DNA of 64,000 bases from Rhodobacteraceae bacterium UBA6213 (GCA_002421605.1 DISJ01000016.1:1-64000); one strand, 5' to 3'; positions 44,171-53,404 are shown, counted from the first letter of the stretch. Notes: generated by a model from the sequence alone, not told the origin. Made by a program: numbers and translations.

Positions 44171-44518
44171 TTATTTGGCACATTCCCTGCAGCGCATGAT
44201 CGTCGGATCGAAATCGAGCCGCTTTTCTCCGATGAACTCACCGCAGGCGTCGCACCAGCCGAAATCGTCGCTGTCAAAACGCCGGACGGCGGCTTCAAGC
44301 GCTTGGATGCGCGCAAAGCGGCGGGCATCTTGCGCGGCGGCCATGGCCTGTTGCTGCAGGGCGTCCATGCGCGATAGGCGCCCCACGCTTTGCTGATCAA
44401 GCTCAACCGGTTTGCGATGCGCTGCTGTGGCGCTTGAAGCCTGGCGAAGTGCGGCAAGCTCTTCCCACAAACGCGGCAGGAGTCGGGCTTTCATTTGGGC
44501 GGATGATGGTTCGTTCAT
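44171..44518 (-). CDS. DksA/TraR family zinc-finger protein
   Basis: A 115-aa member of the short DksA/TraR group. The helical part has VELDQQSVGRLSRMDALQQQ (about 39-58), and the C4 zinc finger is WCDACGEFIGEKRLDFDPTIMRCREC near residues 88-113. It lacks the DxxDxA tip of true DksA, so action on RNA polymerase with ppGpp cannot be assumed. Its ATG is 4 nt after the stop of the universal stress protein gene, which suggests a shared transcript. Confidence 0.9.
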   Translation of the reverse strand: MNEPSSAQMKARLLPRLWEELAALRQASSATAAHRKPVELDQQSVGRLSRMDALQQQAMAAAQDARRFARIQALEAAVRRFDSDDFGWCDACGEFIGEKRLDFDPTIMRCRECAK

Positions 44519-44522
44519 ACCG

Positions 44523-45386
44523 TTAGCGGATCAGAACGACCGACACCTTGCAAGACCGGATCATCGCGGTCGTGGTCGAACCAATGATCAGGCTGCGGAT
44601 GCGTGAATGCCCGTAGGCGCCCATCACCAGCAAGTCGAATCGCGCGTCATCCACCAGCTTGGCCAGCGCAGCCTCTGGTAGGCCCGGCAACGTCGCGGTT
44701 TCCGCCTCGATCCCTGCGGCGTGCAGCAAGGCTTTTGCATCGCGAAGCCCTTTTTCCACGGCTGTGGACGCGCTGCCCACGGTAACAACGTGCACCGCCA
44801 GCCCCTGAAACAGCGGGCTGCGGGCGATGTGATCGATTGCTTTCATCGCAGATGTGCCGCCGTCGTAGGCGACCAAAACCTTCGAGATCGGCCTGAAGGC
44901 GCGCGAAGCCACGAACACCGGCTTTTGGCTGGTGCGAACGATCCGCTCGAGGTTTGATCCCAGATGCCCCTTGGCAAAATCCGCCGCTTCGCCGCGCTTT
45001 CCCAGTATGACGACGCGCGCGTCGCCTTCTACCTCGGCGACGGCTTCTACAACGTCGCCATGGCGTAAGCGCGTGGTAATGTCGCTGACGCCGTCCTTTT
45101 CGAGGATGGCGCGGGCATCGTCCAGAATGGCGCGGCCGCGATGGCTGATAAGCTTGGCGCGTTGTGCATCAAGTGCTGCCAGCTCTTCCAGCAGCGCGGT
45201 GCGCGCGCCGAGTTTGATTGCGCCCGAATGGTCATGCGTATCGGCGGCCTCGCGGCGGCCAAGGACGTGGATCAGCTCGACCGCAGACCCGGTGCGTTGC
45301 GAAATCCACGCTGCATGATCGCAGACACTTTGCGAATAGACGGAACCATCTACAAGGGCGACGATTTTCTGTGGTTGTTGGGTCAT
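44523..45386 (-). CDS. Tandem universal stress protein (two UspA domains)
   Basis: A 287-aa cytosolic protein with two UspA domains, about 1-150 and 155-287. The second domain keeps the ATP-binding pattern G-2x-G-9x-G-S/T as MGAYGHSRIRSLIIGSTT; the first has LGKRGEAADFAKGHLGS, slightly stretched. Tandem Usp proteins help survival under starvation or oxidative stress. It lies 16 nt downstream of the SulP transporter gene and 4 nt upstream of the DksA-like gene, so all three may be one operon. Confidence 0.93.
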   Translation of the reverse strand: MTQQPQKIVALVDGSVYSQSVCDHAAWISQRTGSAVELIHVLGRREAADTHDHSGAIKLGARTALLEELAALDAQRAKLISHRGRAILDDARAILEKDGVSDITTRLRHGDVVEAVAEVEGDARVVILGKRGEAADFAKGHLGSNLERIVRTSQKPVFVASRAFRPISKVLVAYDGGTSAMKAIDHIARSPLFQGLAVHVVTVGSASTAVEKGLRDAKALLHAAGIEAETATLPGLPEAALAKLVDDARFDLLVMGAYGHSRIRSLIIGSTTTAMIRSCKVSVVLIR

Positions 45387-45402
45387 CTGGATTGTCGCTC
45401 CC

Positions 45403-46893
45403 TCAATGCGCCATCAGCTTGTCGATCGCGCCCGGCTTGTCATGAACGGCAAGCCTGTCAACAATGGTGTCCGACGCCTCGTTCATACCGACGATCTCGA
45501 CTTCGGCCCCGTCACGACGAAACTTCAAGATCGCCATGTCGAGCGCCTGCACGCTGGAAATATCCCAGATATGCGCGCGGCTAACATCGATGATGACCTT
45601 TTCAAGCGCCTCTTTGAAGTCAAAGGCATTCATGAAATCTTCGACCGAACCGTAGAACAGTTGACCTTCGACGGTGTAGGTGCGCTCACGTCCGTCCTTC
45701 GAGATGGTGGTGGTGACGTTGAACAACTGTGCGATTTTGCCTGCGAAGAAAATGCCCGAAAGCAGCACGCCCACCAACACGCCGATCGCGAGGTTGTGTG
45801 TGTAAACCACTGTTACAACAGTCGCAATCATGACGATCGAGGACGAGCGCGGATGCACCTTGAGGTTTTTGATCGACGACCACGAAAAGGTGCCGACACT
45901 GACCATGATCATGATCGCCACTAGCGCCGCCATCGGGATCTTGCTGACAAGATCGCCTAGGCCCACGACCATGATCAAAAGCGAAATCCCCGCAAAAAAG
46001 GCCGACAGGCGCCCACGCCCACCCGATTTCACGTTGATGATCGACTGCCCGATCATCGCGCAACCGGCCATGCCACCGATAAAGCCGGTCGCGGTATTGG
46101 CGATTCCCTGACCGATGCATTCCTGATTGCGGTCCGATTTGGTGTCGGTCAGCTCATCGACGATGTTCTGCGTCATCAGGCTTTCTAGCAGGCCCACCAC
46201 GGCTACGGCGAAGGAATAGGGCAGGATAATCAGCAGCGTCTCGACTGTCAGGGGAATCTGCGGGATCAGAAAGATCGGCAGCGTGTCCGGAAGCGCACCC
46301 ATGTCGCCTACCGTTCGCACATCCCAGCCGAAAAACAGCGTGAGCCCGGTCAGCACGACTATTGTTACCAGCGGTGAGGGGATAGCTTTCGTCAGTTTCG
46401 GGAAAAGGTAGATGATCGCCAGCCCGGCTGCGACCAGCACATAGGTGAGCCAAGTGACGTTCCTTGGGTCCAATTCTGGCAACTGGGCCGCAAAGATCAG
46501 GATCGCCAGCGCGTTCACAAAGCCCGTCATCACTGATTTGGAAACGTACCGCATGACGAAGCCGAGCTTGAGCACACCTGCTGCGACCTGGATCAGGCCA
46601 GCCAGCACCGTTGCGGCCAGTAAGTATTGCAGTCCGTATTCTTTAACGAGCGTGACCATCAGCACCGCGGTCGCCGCGGTTGCGGCCGAGATCATGCCGG
46701 GACGCCCGCCGGTGATTGCGACGATCACGGCAATGGAAAAACTGGCATAAAGCCCGACCTTGGGGTCCACGCCCGCGATGATCGAAAAGGCGATGGCTTC
46801 CGGGATCAGGGCAAGGGCCACAACCAGCCCCGCGAGCAGGTCACCCCGGATGTTGCTCGTCCATTGGGCGCGGTAGGCGTCAGGTGAAATCAT
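45403..46893 (-). CDS. SulP family anion transporter with STAS domain
   Basis: A 496-aa inner-membrane transporter of the SLC26/SulP family, which moves sulfate, bicarbonate or other anions. It begins with the family segment RGDLLAGLVVALALIPEAIAFSIIAGVDP near residue 17, has ten or more membrane spans, and ends with a STAS domain (about 395-496) containing IIDVSRAHIWDISSVQALD. AGGAAC lies nine bases before ATG 46893. The substrate cannot be told; coupling to a stress gene suggests it responds to stress. Confidence 0.93.
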   Translation of the reverse strand: MISPDAYRAQWTSNIRGDLLAGLVVALALIPEAIAFSIIAGVDPKVGLYASFSIAVIVAITGGRPGMISAATAATAVLMVTLVKEYGLQYLLAATVLAGLIQVAAGVLKLGFVMRYVSKSVMTGFVNALAILIFAAQLPELDPRNVTWLTYVLVAAGLAIIYLFPKLTKAIPSPLVTIVVLTGLTLFFGWDVRTVGDMGALPDTLPIFLIPQIPLTVETLLIILPYSFAVAVVGLLESLMTQNIVDELTDTKSDRNQECIGQGIANTATGFIGGMAGCAMIGQSIINVKSGGRGRLSAFFAGISLLIMVVGLGDLVSKIPMAALVAIMIMVSVGTFSWSSIKNLKVHPRSSSIVMIATVVTVVYTHNLAIGVLVGVLLSGIFFAGKIAQLFNVTTTISKDGRERTYTVEGQLFYGSVEDFMNAFDFKEALEKVIIDVSRAHIWDISSVQALDMAILKFRRDGAEVEIVGMNEASDTIVDRLAVHDKPGAIDKLMAH

Positions 46894-47429
46894 GCAAATT
46901 CGTTCCTGATCGACTCGGGCCAGACAGGCCGTATGTCGATATGTGTTCCATGTGTCAGTTCGGGTTGTCCGGCTGGTCAGCGACCGAAAATGCTACCCGG
47001 GCTAGCACCGGGCACATGCTTTGCAGGGCCTGTTACGCGTAAGGGTGCTTTGTTGGCAACCCAAAAACCGCATCGCGCCGCTGCACCGCAGCATTGGCTG
47101 GTTGCAAAGAAACACCGCGCGTGGTTTCGGTAGCCTGCCACCGGCGCGAAATCGCGCAGGCTTCGTGCGCGCCACTGCAGATACCCGCATGGATGAAATC
47201 GCTAGATCGGCCCACACCGTTCAGGGGCACAAATTTGTTGCGACAATCTCTCTCGCGCCAATGATCTCGCATAGTTCATCAGGCGCGCCGATCTGGACGA
47301 CCCACTTTTTTCGAACCTGCCAGAGGAGTTTGATACCTGCTTAAAGACCCTTTTGTTGTAAAGCGTGCAGCAAACGCTCCTGAAGCAAGAGGGTTTCTTG
47401 AAAATCAATGCGCGAGAAGGGGGAAGGGT
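46894..47429. other. Intergenic region between the SulP gene and ffs
   Basis: 536 nt without a convincing gene. Open frames of about 70-107 codons cross it but lack ribosome binding sites and conserved patterns. A small dyad CCCGG-N7-CCGGG lies at 46996-47012, where it could affect SulP expression. The half next to SulP must hold its promoter, which I could not pinpoint. The half next to ffs must hold its 3' end; only a weak AGCGT/ACGCT hairpin (around 47355-47372) is seen there. Confidence 0.5.
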
Positions 47430-47523
47430 GAGAGGCTGGACAACGACCCAAGCGGGGCTCGTTACGGCTGCTTCCTTCCGGACCTGACCGGGTTGGCGAG
47501 GCGCTCGCCCGCGCCAACCTCTC
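47430..47523 (-). ncRNA. ffs: Signal recognition particle RNA (4.5S-type, ffs)
   Basis: On the minus strand the highly conserved domain IV is present: GGTCAGGTCCGGAAGGAAGC, with the GGAA tetraloop and the asymmetric AGCAGCC side that binds Ffh. The ends pair, GAGAGGTTGG at the 5' side with CCAGCCTCTC at the 3' side, giving a single hairpin RNA of about 94 nt, normal for the short bacterial SRP RNA. The exact ends may differ by a few bases. A well-placed promoter lies just upstream. Confidence 0.93.
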
Positions 47524-47530
47524 GAACGGC

Positions 47531-47559
47531 GATATAGGCGGATGGGGACGGCAATGCAA
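47531..47559 (-). promoter_or_regulatory. ffs: Promoter of ffs
   Basis: Read on the minus strand, TTGCAT (47554-47559) and TATATC (47531-47536) are separated by exactly 17 nt, and the -10 lies 7 nt before the paired 5' end of the RNA. This fits a housekeeping sigma promoter. Confidence 0.7.
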
Positions 47560-47585
47560 GCGCGCTTGCGGCCCCCGGTCCGGTT

Positions 47586-48587
47586 TCACTGCATGGCGCG
47601 ATCTTTTGCGCTGGGCAGGAAGTTGATGTTGAAGAACGTTTCGCGTTCCTCCGAGTTGATGAAGGCCGGATTGTCCTGCAATTGCGCAACGTTCCATTCC
47701 TGCCGCGCTTGATTGGGAGTGCCGAAGCCGTTTTCGAGCACATAGGGCGTCAGCACGTTTTCCGCGATGATCATGCGCAGCCGTTCCGCTTCGAGCGCCG
47801 GGTCAAGTTCGGGGTTGCGCGCGATGACTGCCGCGACCGCTGCAGCGGGGTCGGCGATCGTCGCTTTCCAGGCTTTCAGAACCGCGGCAGAAATCTTGGT
47901 GGCGTTGCCCGAGGAACTGGAAAGGAAATCGGAGTTGATCAACAAGACCTGCCCGTAAAGGACGAGGCCATCGTCTGCCATCGGAAGCACTGCTAGATCG
48001 TCCGCCGCAATGCCAAGTTGCGCAAGTTCGGGCAGGATGTCGTAGCTTAGCCCGATAACGGCATCCACTTCGCCTGTGGCTAGCGCCGAGGCCAGTTCTG
48101 CCGGCGCAACATGTTTTAAGGTGAGGTCCTCAAGTGCAAAGCCGTTAGAGTTGGCGACGTTTTGCATGCGGAATCTGGCGAAGTTATCGGAATCGTTCCC
48201 TACAATATGGCCGGGCAGATCCGTTACTGTGGTAATGTCATGCGATTTCAGGCCGATCACGGTGAATGCCGGCCGGTCGTGAATCACCATGAGCGAGATC
48301 ACTCGCGAGCCGGGGTTCATGATGATGTATTCGGCAAACGTGCCGAGATCGGATACGCCGAACGGGTATGAGCCCATCGCTACCCGGCTCACCGCGTCAA
48401 GCGCGCCGCGCGTGGGGCGCACATCAAGGTCAATGCCCTCAGCTTCGAAAAGGCCGCTGTCAGCGCCAAATACATAGGCCGCAGCTGCACCGGTGATTGC
48501 TCCGTCAACGGCAAATTTAAATTCTTCTGCGGTCGCGGGGCCGGCAAGCGCCAAAATGGCGAGTGCGGCGGCGAGACGTCTGATCAT
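47586..48587 (-). CDS. Orphan NitT/TauT-type ABC substrate-binding protein
   Basis: From ATG 48587 (GGAAGGAC upstream) the product is 333 aa with a signal peptide ending TAEE. It has the NMT1/SsuA-like fold: ADSGLFEAEGIDLDVRPTRG, SYPFGVSDLGTFAEYI, TDLPGHIVG and GEVDAVIGLSYD. Relatives bind nitrate, sulfonates, or thiamine precursors. No permease or ATPase gene is adjacent: ffs lies downstream and cpdB upstream. It must share a transporter encoded elsewhere or act as a sensor component. Ligand unknown. Confidence 0.88.
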   Translation of the reverse strand: MIRRLAAALAILALAGPATAEEFKFAVDGAITGAAAAYVFGADSGLFEAEGIDLDVRPTRGALDAVSRVAMGSYPFGVSDLGTFAEYIIMNPGSRVISLMVIHDRPAFTVIGLKSHDITTVTDLPGHIVGNDSDNFARFRMQNVANSNGFALEDLTLKHVAPAELASALATGEVDAVIGLSYDILPELAQLGIAADDLAVLPMADDGLVLYGQVLLINSDFLSSSSGNATKISAAVLKAWKATIADPAAAVAAVIARNPELDPALEAERLRMIIAENVLTPYVLENGFGTPNQARQEWNVAQLQDNPAFINSEERETFFNINFLPSAKDRAMQ

Positions 48588-48781
48588 TTTATGTCCTTCC
48601 TGGCTGACGCAGGCACTGCGCCCACGATTCAGCGCCCGGCCATGCGCGATATGGCTGCGCGGTGCAGGTGCCAATCTCCGCTTACCGCTGCGCAGTGGCC
48701 TGAGCGATGAAAAATCCCGTGATAAGTGGATTTAGCGGCGTTTTGGCGCAGGATCTGCGGCTAATAATATGAATTTGAGAC

Positions 48782-50695
48782 TCAGAAACGGATCAAATAG
48801 CGCGCAAAACCACCCGCGCTGATGCCAAGCAGCTCCAGTTGCAAGTGCTGCACTTCAGTCAGATAGCGCACTGAACCCGGCCCCGTTTCGAATATTGCCG
48901 AGGTTTCGGGCATTGGCGCAAACCGCCAGCCGGGGGTGTTTTTTGGCACAAGCGTGCCTTGGTGTTCGACAAACAGGCGTAGAATGTCGCGGTTGGCTTC
49001 GGTGCTTTCCAGCACCACGCGCCTGCGGTCTACTCCGGGAAACGCGCCTCCACCCGCCGCGCGAAAATCGTTGGTGGCAACTACGAATTCGGCGTCGGGG
49101 TCAAGCGGCGCACCTTGAAACGCAAGATTGCGGATGCGCCGCGATCCAGGTGCGACCAGATTGCCCTCGGCATCGTACCGGGCCGGTTCGGCAAGGTTGA
49201 TCTCGAATTCGACGCCGTCGATGATATCGAAATTGTAGCAAGGAAAAGTTGCATCAAGCAGAGGTTGGTGCTGGCCGCCCGCGACTAGACGGTTGAACGC
49301 CCCCGCCGAACGTTCGAGCCACGCGGCAAGTTCCGCCCCACGTACGCGCACCGCGCTGATCGTGTTTGGAAAATGATAGAGGTCGGCGATACAGCGCATG
49401 GCCAACGCACCCGCAGGCACATCTGTGAAATGGTCGGGGCCGCCGAGACCCCCAGCCTTGAAGGGCGCCGTTGCCGATAAAAGCGGCAGGTGTGCGTGGA
49501 CACTGTTCGCTAGCGCGCGCGCAACGTGCCAGCGCTGTGCTTCGGCAATCAATCGACCGACCGGATCGTGTGCCAGCAACGCAAAGTAGCTGTGCAGAGG
49601 TGTTGCGCTGTAACCCACCGGGCGGCGGATGTAGTGCAGAGTGGCGCGATGGTCGGCTTCGCTGCAGGCAAGAACGCCGGGGTGCGGCGCGGCGCGCGCG
49701 CGCATTTGCTGATCGGGGTCACGCACAAATACCGACTCGGCCTGCACCTCTGCTGCCAGCACCTGCCAACGCCCCGCATAACGTTGCAGCAATAGATCAA
49801 TCCGCCCGACATGCGACCCCTTGGTGCCCGCCATCACTGAGGGGATGCCGTGCAGTCGCCCTGCGGCGACATCCGCCCCCGGCAGAGCGGGCCCTGCGGT
49901 CGAGGGAAATACAAGGTGGTTGTGACCCAGCAACAGTGCATCGATACCGGCCAGCCGCGCCAAGGGCAGGGCGGCATTTTCCTGCCCCATAACATGTTCG
50001 CTGGCACCAAAGCCTGTATGCGCCAGCACAACAACCAAATCCGCACCAAGCGCGCGCAATTGCGGCACCCAGGCTGCGGCGGTCTCGATAATGTCGCGCG
50101 TACTGATGCGCCCGGCAAGGTGGCGCTGATCCCATTGGGTAATCTGCGGCGTCGTCAGGCCAAGTACGCCAACGCACAGCGGTTGGGTGCTGCCATCAAA
50201 GCACTTTATCTGGCGTTGCAACAGGCTGTGCCCCGCCAGTAGCAGCCGATCTTCAAGTGGTCCTGCGCCACCAAGTTGTCGGGCAACATTTGCCGCCAGC
50301 ACTGGAAACCGCGCAGCGGCGAGCGCCTGTTGCAAAAACTCGAGCCCATAGTTGAAATCGTGGTTTCCGACCACAGCGGCATCGTACCCAACTGCGTTCA
50401 TCGCCGCGATGATCGGATGCGCGGCAGTGTTAGTCGTGTCACGCTCATACGCAACGTAGTCGCCAAGTGGCGTGCCTTGCAGAAAGTCGCCGCAGTCGAA
50501 CAGCAACGCATTCGCGACCTCGCCGCGGCGCCGCGCAATCAACCCGGCGGCATGGGCAAGCCCGGTGCCAAACGCGGGGCGATCGGAATAGTAGTCATAG
50601 GGGCGAACATGCATGTGCAGATCGGTGGTCTGAAGCAGGCGCAATTGTGCCTGCACCGCGCCAATCGTTTGCACCCCAGACAAGAGTACGGTCAT
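48782..50695 (-). CDS. cpdB: 2',3'-cyclic-nucleotide 2'-phosphodiesterase/3'-nucleotidase
   Basis: A 637-aa enzyme of the 5'-nucleotidase/CpdB family that hydrolyses 2',3'-cyclic nucleotides and 3'-nucleotides. The metallophosphoesterase part has LLQTTDLHMHVRPYDYY near residue 20 and VVGNHDFNYGLEFL near 109, plus LLGHNHLVFP. The C-terminal nucleotidase domain includes NFDIIDGVEFEINL and ATNDFRAAGGGAFPG. The N-terminus before the first motif is only about 16 residues and is not a clear signal peptide, unlike periplasmic CpdB, so location is uncertain. Confidence 0.92.
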   Translation of the reverse strand: MTVLLSGVQTIGAVQAQLRLLQTTDLHMHVRPYDYYSDRPAFGTGLAHAAGLIARRRGEVANALLFDCGDFLQGTPLGDYVAYERDTTNTAAHPIIAAMNAVGYDAAVVGNHDFNYGLEFLQQALAAARFPVLAANVARQLGGAGPLEDRLLLAGHSLLQRQIKCFDGSTQPLCVGVLGLTTPQITQWDQRHLAGRISTRDIIETAAAWVPQLRALGADLVVVLAHTGFGASEHVMGQENAALPLARLAGIDALLLGHNHLVFPSTAGPALPGADVAAGRLHGIPSVMAGTKGSHVGRIDLLLQRYAGRWQVLAAEVQAESVFVRDPDQQMRARAAPHPGVLACSEADHRATLHYIRRPVGYSATPLHSYFALLAHDPVGRLIAEAQRWHVARALANSVHAHLPLLSATAPFKAGGLGGPDHFTDVPAGALAMRCIADLYHFPNTISAVRVRGAELAAWLERSAGAFNRLVAGGQHQPLLDATFPCYNFDIIDGVEFEINLAEPARYDAEGNLVAPGSRRIRNLAFQGAPLDPDAEFVVATNDFRAAGGGAFPGVDRRRVVLESTEANRDILRLFVEHQGTLVPKNTPGWRFAPMPETSAIFETGPGSVRYLTEVQHLQLELLGISAGGFARYLIRF

Positions 50696-50942
50696 CGCGC
50701 AAAGTCCCTGCGATAGTGCTGGCTGCTATGCGATGGCGACGCGATCATGAAGCGGCCTTCTGCGATTGCGTTTTCACAATTCAGGACAAAGTATGGTGTT
50801 GTTTCTCAAAGAGCTACTCTAAAAGTTGTAATCAGAATGTTCACACAAGCACAGGTAGTATCTTGGCGCCGCACACCTTGCTGGCGCTGACAAAGCGATC
50901 ATGGCAGCAATGGGTCAAGTTGGCTGCAACGGGAATCGCAGT
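50696..50942. other. Divergent promoter region between cpdB and nudC
   Basis: This 247-nt gap is noticeably richer in A and T than its surroundings, especially 50765-50860, as expected for two divergent promoters. No gene or clear operator seen. The extent depends on the nudC start chosen. Confidence 0.5.
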
Positions 50943-51896
50943 ATGCAGAACGGTGCAAGATTTGCCTTCGCGGGATCGGGGCTCGATCGGGCGGTGGAAT
51001 TGCGAGTCGCGCCAGAGCGGCTTGCCATTTTGTGGCAGGCACCGGAAACGCGGGTGCTGCCAATCTGGCGCGGCAGGCCGCTATTTGCAGGCGAGGCGCT
51101 CGGCTGGCTTGCCCCCGATCATCCGGTGCTTGAAGGCGCGCCACTTGCGACGGTGTTTCTAGGTCTAGAGGCAGGGGCGGCACGATTCGCGCTTGATCTG
51201 TCGCATTGGCAACCCGAAGCGCCCGCTGCGGCCCCGACAAGCCTGTTCGATGCGGGCGAGCAGCCCCACCCGCTGCTGGCCGCGCCGCTGGTCTTTGCCG
51301 AGATGCGCAACCGCATGGCGGTGATGAGCGCGCGCGAGGCGGAACTGGCCGCGGTGGCGCGCGCGCTGGGCGAGTGGCACCGAAGCCACAGCTATTGCGC
51401 CCGTTGCGGTACTGCCACTTTACCCAGCCACGGCGGCTGGCAGCGACACTGCTCCGCCTGCGGCGCCGACCATTTCCCGCGCACCGATCCAGTGGTCATA
51501 ATGCTGATTACTGAAGGCAATAGCGCGTTGCTTGGGCGCGGCCCGGGTTGGCCCGAGGGCATGTATTCGTGCCTGGCGGGTTTTGTGGAACCTGGCGAAA
51601 CGATCGAGGCAGCGGTGCGCCGCGAAGTGGCCGAAGAAACCGGCGTTCCGGTAGGGGCGGTTCGCTATCTGGCAAGCCAGCCTTGGCCTTTTCCCGCCTC
51701 ACTGATGCTTGGCTGTCATGGTGAGGCGACCGCAAGGGCGCTGACGCTTGACCCAGTGGAAATCGAGGATGCGCGCTGGGTAACGCGTGAAGACATGGTG
51801 GATGTCTTTGCCGGGGTGCACCCGCATATCCGCGCACCGCGCCAAGGCGCCATTGCGGCCGGTTTGCTGCGCATGTGGCTTGCAGATCGTTTCTGA
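50943..51896 (+). CDS. nudC: NADH pyrophosphatase NudC
   Basis: NudC cleaves NADH to NMNH and AMP and removes NAD caps from RNA. From ATG 50943 the product is 317 aa; ATG 50901 is in frame but has no ribosome binding site. The zinc ribbon CARCGTATLPSHGGWQRHCSACG is mid-protein. The Nudix box GFVEPGETIEAAVRREVAEETG follows, and then the NudC-specific SQPWPFPASLMLG. All catalytic glutamates of the Nudix box are present. Confidence 0.95.
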   Translation: MQNGARFAFAGSGLDRAVELRVAPERLAILWQAPETRVLPIWRGRPLFAGEALGWLAPDHPVLEGAPLATVFLGLEAGAARFALDLSHWQPEAPAAAPTSLFDAGEQPHPLLAAPLVFAEMRNRMAVMSAREAELAAVARALGEWHRSHSYCARCGTATLPSHGGWQRHCSACGADHFPRTDPVVIMLITEGNSALLGRGPGWPEGMYSCLAGFVEPGETIEAAVRREVAEETGVPVGAVRYLASQPWPFPASLMLGCHGEATARALTLDPVEIEDARWVTREDMVDVFAGVHPHIRAPRQGAIAAGLLRMWLADRF

Positions 51897-51941
51897 TGCC
51901 TGCAGAAGGAATCTGCCAAAGTGTGATCGGAGCAAGTGCCA

Positions 51942-52430
51942 ATGAAATTTACCGCCCGCGAAGATATCGAGGCACCGATTGATGCTGTATTCGCCGCTAT
52001 GACCGATATCGAGTCACTAGAACTGGTAGCGATGCGCCGTGGTGTGCAATTGCGCAGGCTTGATGCGTTGAAAGCGCCGGGGCCGGGCATGTCGTGGGAG
52101 ATCGGTTTTCGCTATCGTGGCAAGATCCGCCAGATGGTGGGCAAGATCGCCAGCCTTGTTGCGCCCGAGCGGTTGGCCTTTGAAGCCAGCTCGCAGGGCT
52201 ACGAGGTAACGATGAGCATCACGCTTTTGGCGCTGTCACGCAAGCGCACGCGGCTCGTTACCGAGATGGAGGTGCGCCCGCGCAGCCTGCCTGCGCGGCT
52301 TTTGCTGCAATCAGCACGGCTGGGGCGCGCGGCGCTGCAACGGCGCTATGCAGACCGCATCCACCTGATGGGGCTTGGCCTTGAGGAACGTGCCGGGCGT
52401 GGCACCGCGCTGCCCGCCGCGGGTGCCTAG
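51942..52430 (+). CDS. SRPBCC family protein
   Basis: A 162-aa protein of the START/SRPBCC fold, beginning MKFTAREDIEAPIDAVFAAMTD, the usual first strand and helix. It continues with GMSWEIGFRYRGKIRQM and ends with a basic amphipathic helix. ATG 51942 is preferred to GTG 51936. Such proteins bind hydrophobic ligands; no specific function can be assigned. It lies 45 nt after nudC on the same strand and converges with pheA, overlapping it by 4 nt. Confidence 0.82.
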   Translation: MKFTAREDIEAPIDAVFAAMTDIESLELVAMRRGVQLRRLDALKAPGPGMSWEIGFRYRGKIRQMVGKIASLVAPERLAFEASSQGYEVTMSITLLALSRKRTRLVTEMEVRPRSLPARLLLQSARLGRAALQRRYADRIHLMGLGLEERAGRGTALPAAGA

Positions 52431-53275
52431 TAGCGGCGCGGGTCGGCCGGATAGACCCCAAGCAGCGTCATCGACGAGGTGAAATAGCGCAACTCGTCCA
52501 GCGCCAGGCGCACGTTGTGGTCGTCTGGGTGGCCTTCGATATCGGAGTAGAACTGGGTGGCGGTAAAACTGCCGTCAACCATGTAGCTTTCCAGCTTGGT
52601 CATGTTGACGCTGTTGGTCGCAAACCCACCCATCGCCTTGTAAAGCGCGGCGGGAATGTTGCGCACCCGGAACACGAACGTGGTCATCATCATCCCGTCG
52701 CCGCGTCGCGTCAGGTTCGGCTCGCGCGCCATGATCAGGAAGCGGGTGGTGTTGTGCTCGCGGTCCTCAATGTGGCGGGCAAGCAGATCAAGCCCGTAAA
52801 TCTCGCCCGCAAGCTCGCTTGCAAGGGCCGCCATTTTGGGATCGCCACGTTCCGCGACCAGCTTGGCAGAACCCGCCGTATCGGCGCCAGTAACCGGGCG
52901 CAGGCTGTGGCGGCGCAAAAAATCGCGGCACTGACCCAGCAGAACGGTGTGACTCATTGCCGCTTCCACGTCCATGATCGCGGTGCCGGGAACCGCCAGC
53001 AGATTGATGTGGACGCGTACGAAGGCTTCGTCGACGATGTGCAGCCCGCTCTCGGGCAAAAGGTGGTGGATGTCCGCAACACGCCCGGCTGTCGAGTTTT
53101 CGACGGGAAGCATCGCGAGGTCCGCATTGCCCTTACGCACAAGTTCTATCGCGTCTTCGAACGTCGGGCAGGGCACAGCCTCCATTGTTGGGCGTGCTTC
53201 GCGGCAGGCCTGATGGGAATAGGCCCCCGGCTCTCCCTGAAAAGCGATGCGTCCGGTCTGGCGGTTCGGGCTCAT
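52427..53275 (-). CDS. pheA: Prephenate dehydratase
   Basis: This enzyme converts prephenate to phenylpyruvate for phenylalanine synthesis and is feedback-inhibited through its ACT domain. From ATG 53275 (TGGAG six bases upstream) the product is 282 aa. It begins RIAFQGEPGAYSHQAC and has MLPVENSTAGRV near residue 70. The catalytic HNTTRFLIMAR follows, then the ACT domain with NIPAALYKAMGGFATNSVN and TKLESYM, where ESRP of enteric PheA is ESYM. It has no mutase domain; the separate AroQ-type protein at 14.7 kb could supply one. Confidence 0.96.
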   Translation of the reverse strand: MSPNRQTGRIAFQGEPGAYSHQACREARPTMEAVPCPTFEDAIELVRKGNADLAMLPVENSTAGRVADIHHLLPESGLHIVDEAFVRVHINLLAVPGTAIMDVEAAMSHTVLLGQCRDFLRRHSLRPVTGADTAGSAKLVAERGDPKMAALASELAGEIYGLDLLARHIEDREHNTTRFLIMAREPNLTRRGDGMMMTTFVFRVRNIPAALYKAMGGFATNSVNMTKLESYMVDGSFTATQFYSDIEGHPDDHNVRLALDELRYFTSSMTLLGVYPADPRRY

Positions 53276-53404
53276 GAGGCACTCCATTAGCAATTGCGCG
53301 CGCGCAAGCGCACGCATTGGCGGCGGCTTGGGCTAACTATACCTTGAAATGCAGCAGGGGAAGCGGTTAGAAGCCCGCTCAGGCAATCCACGCGGGGAAG
53401 CGAC

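Noticed and set aside
47341..47697. Minus-strand open frame of 118 codons over the ffs region
   Set aside because: It covers the SRP RNA and the end of the substrate-binding protein gene; the RNA explains the conservation.
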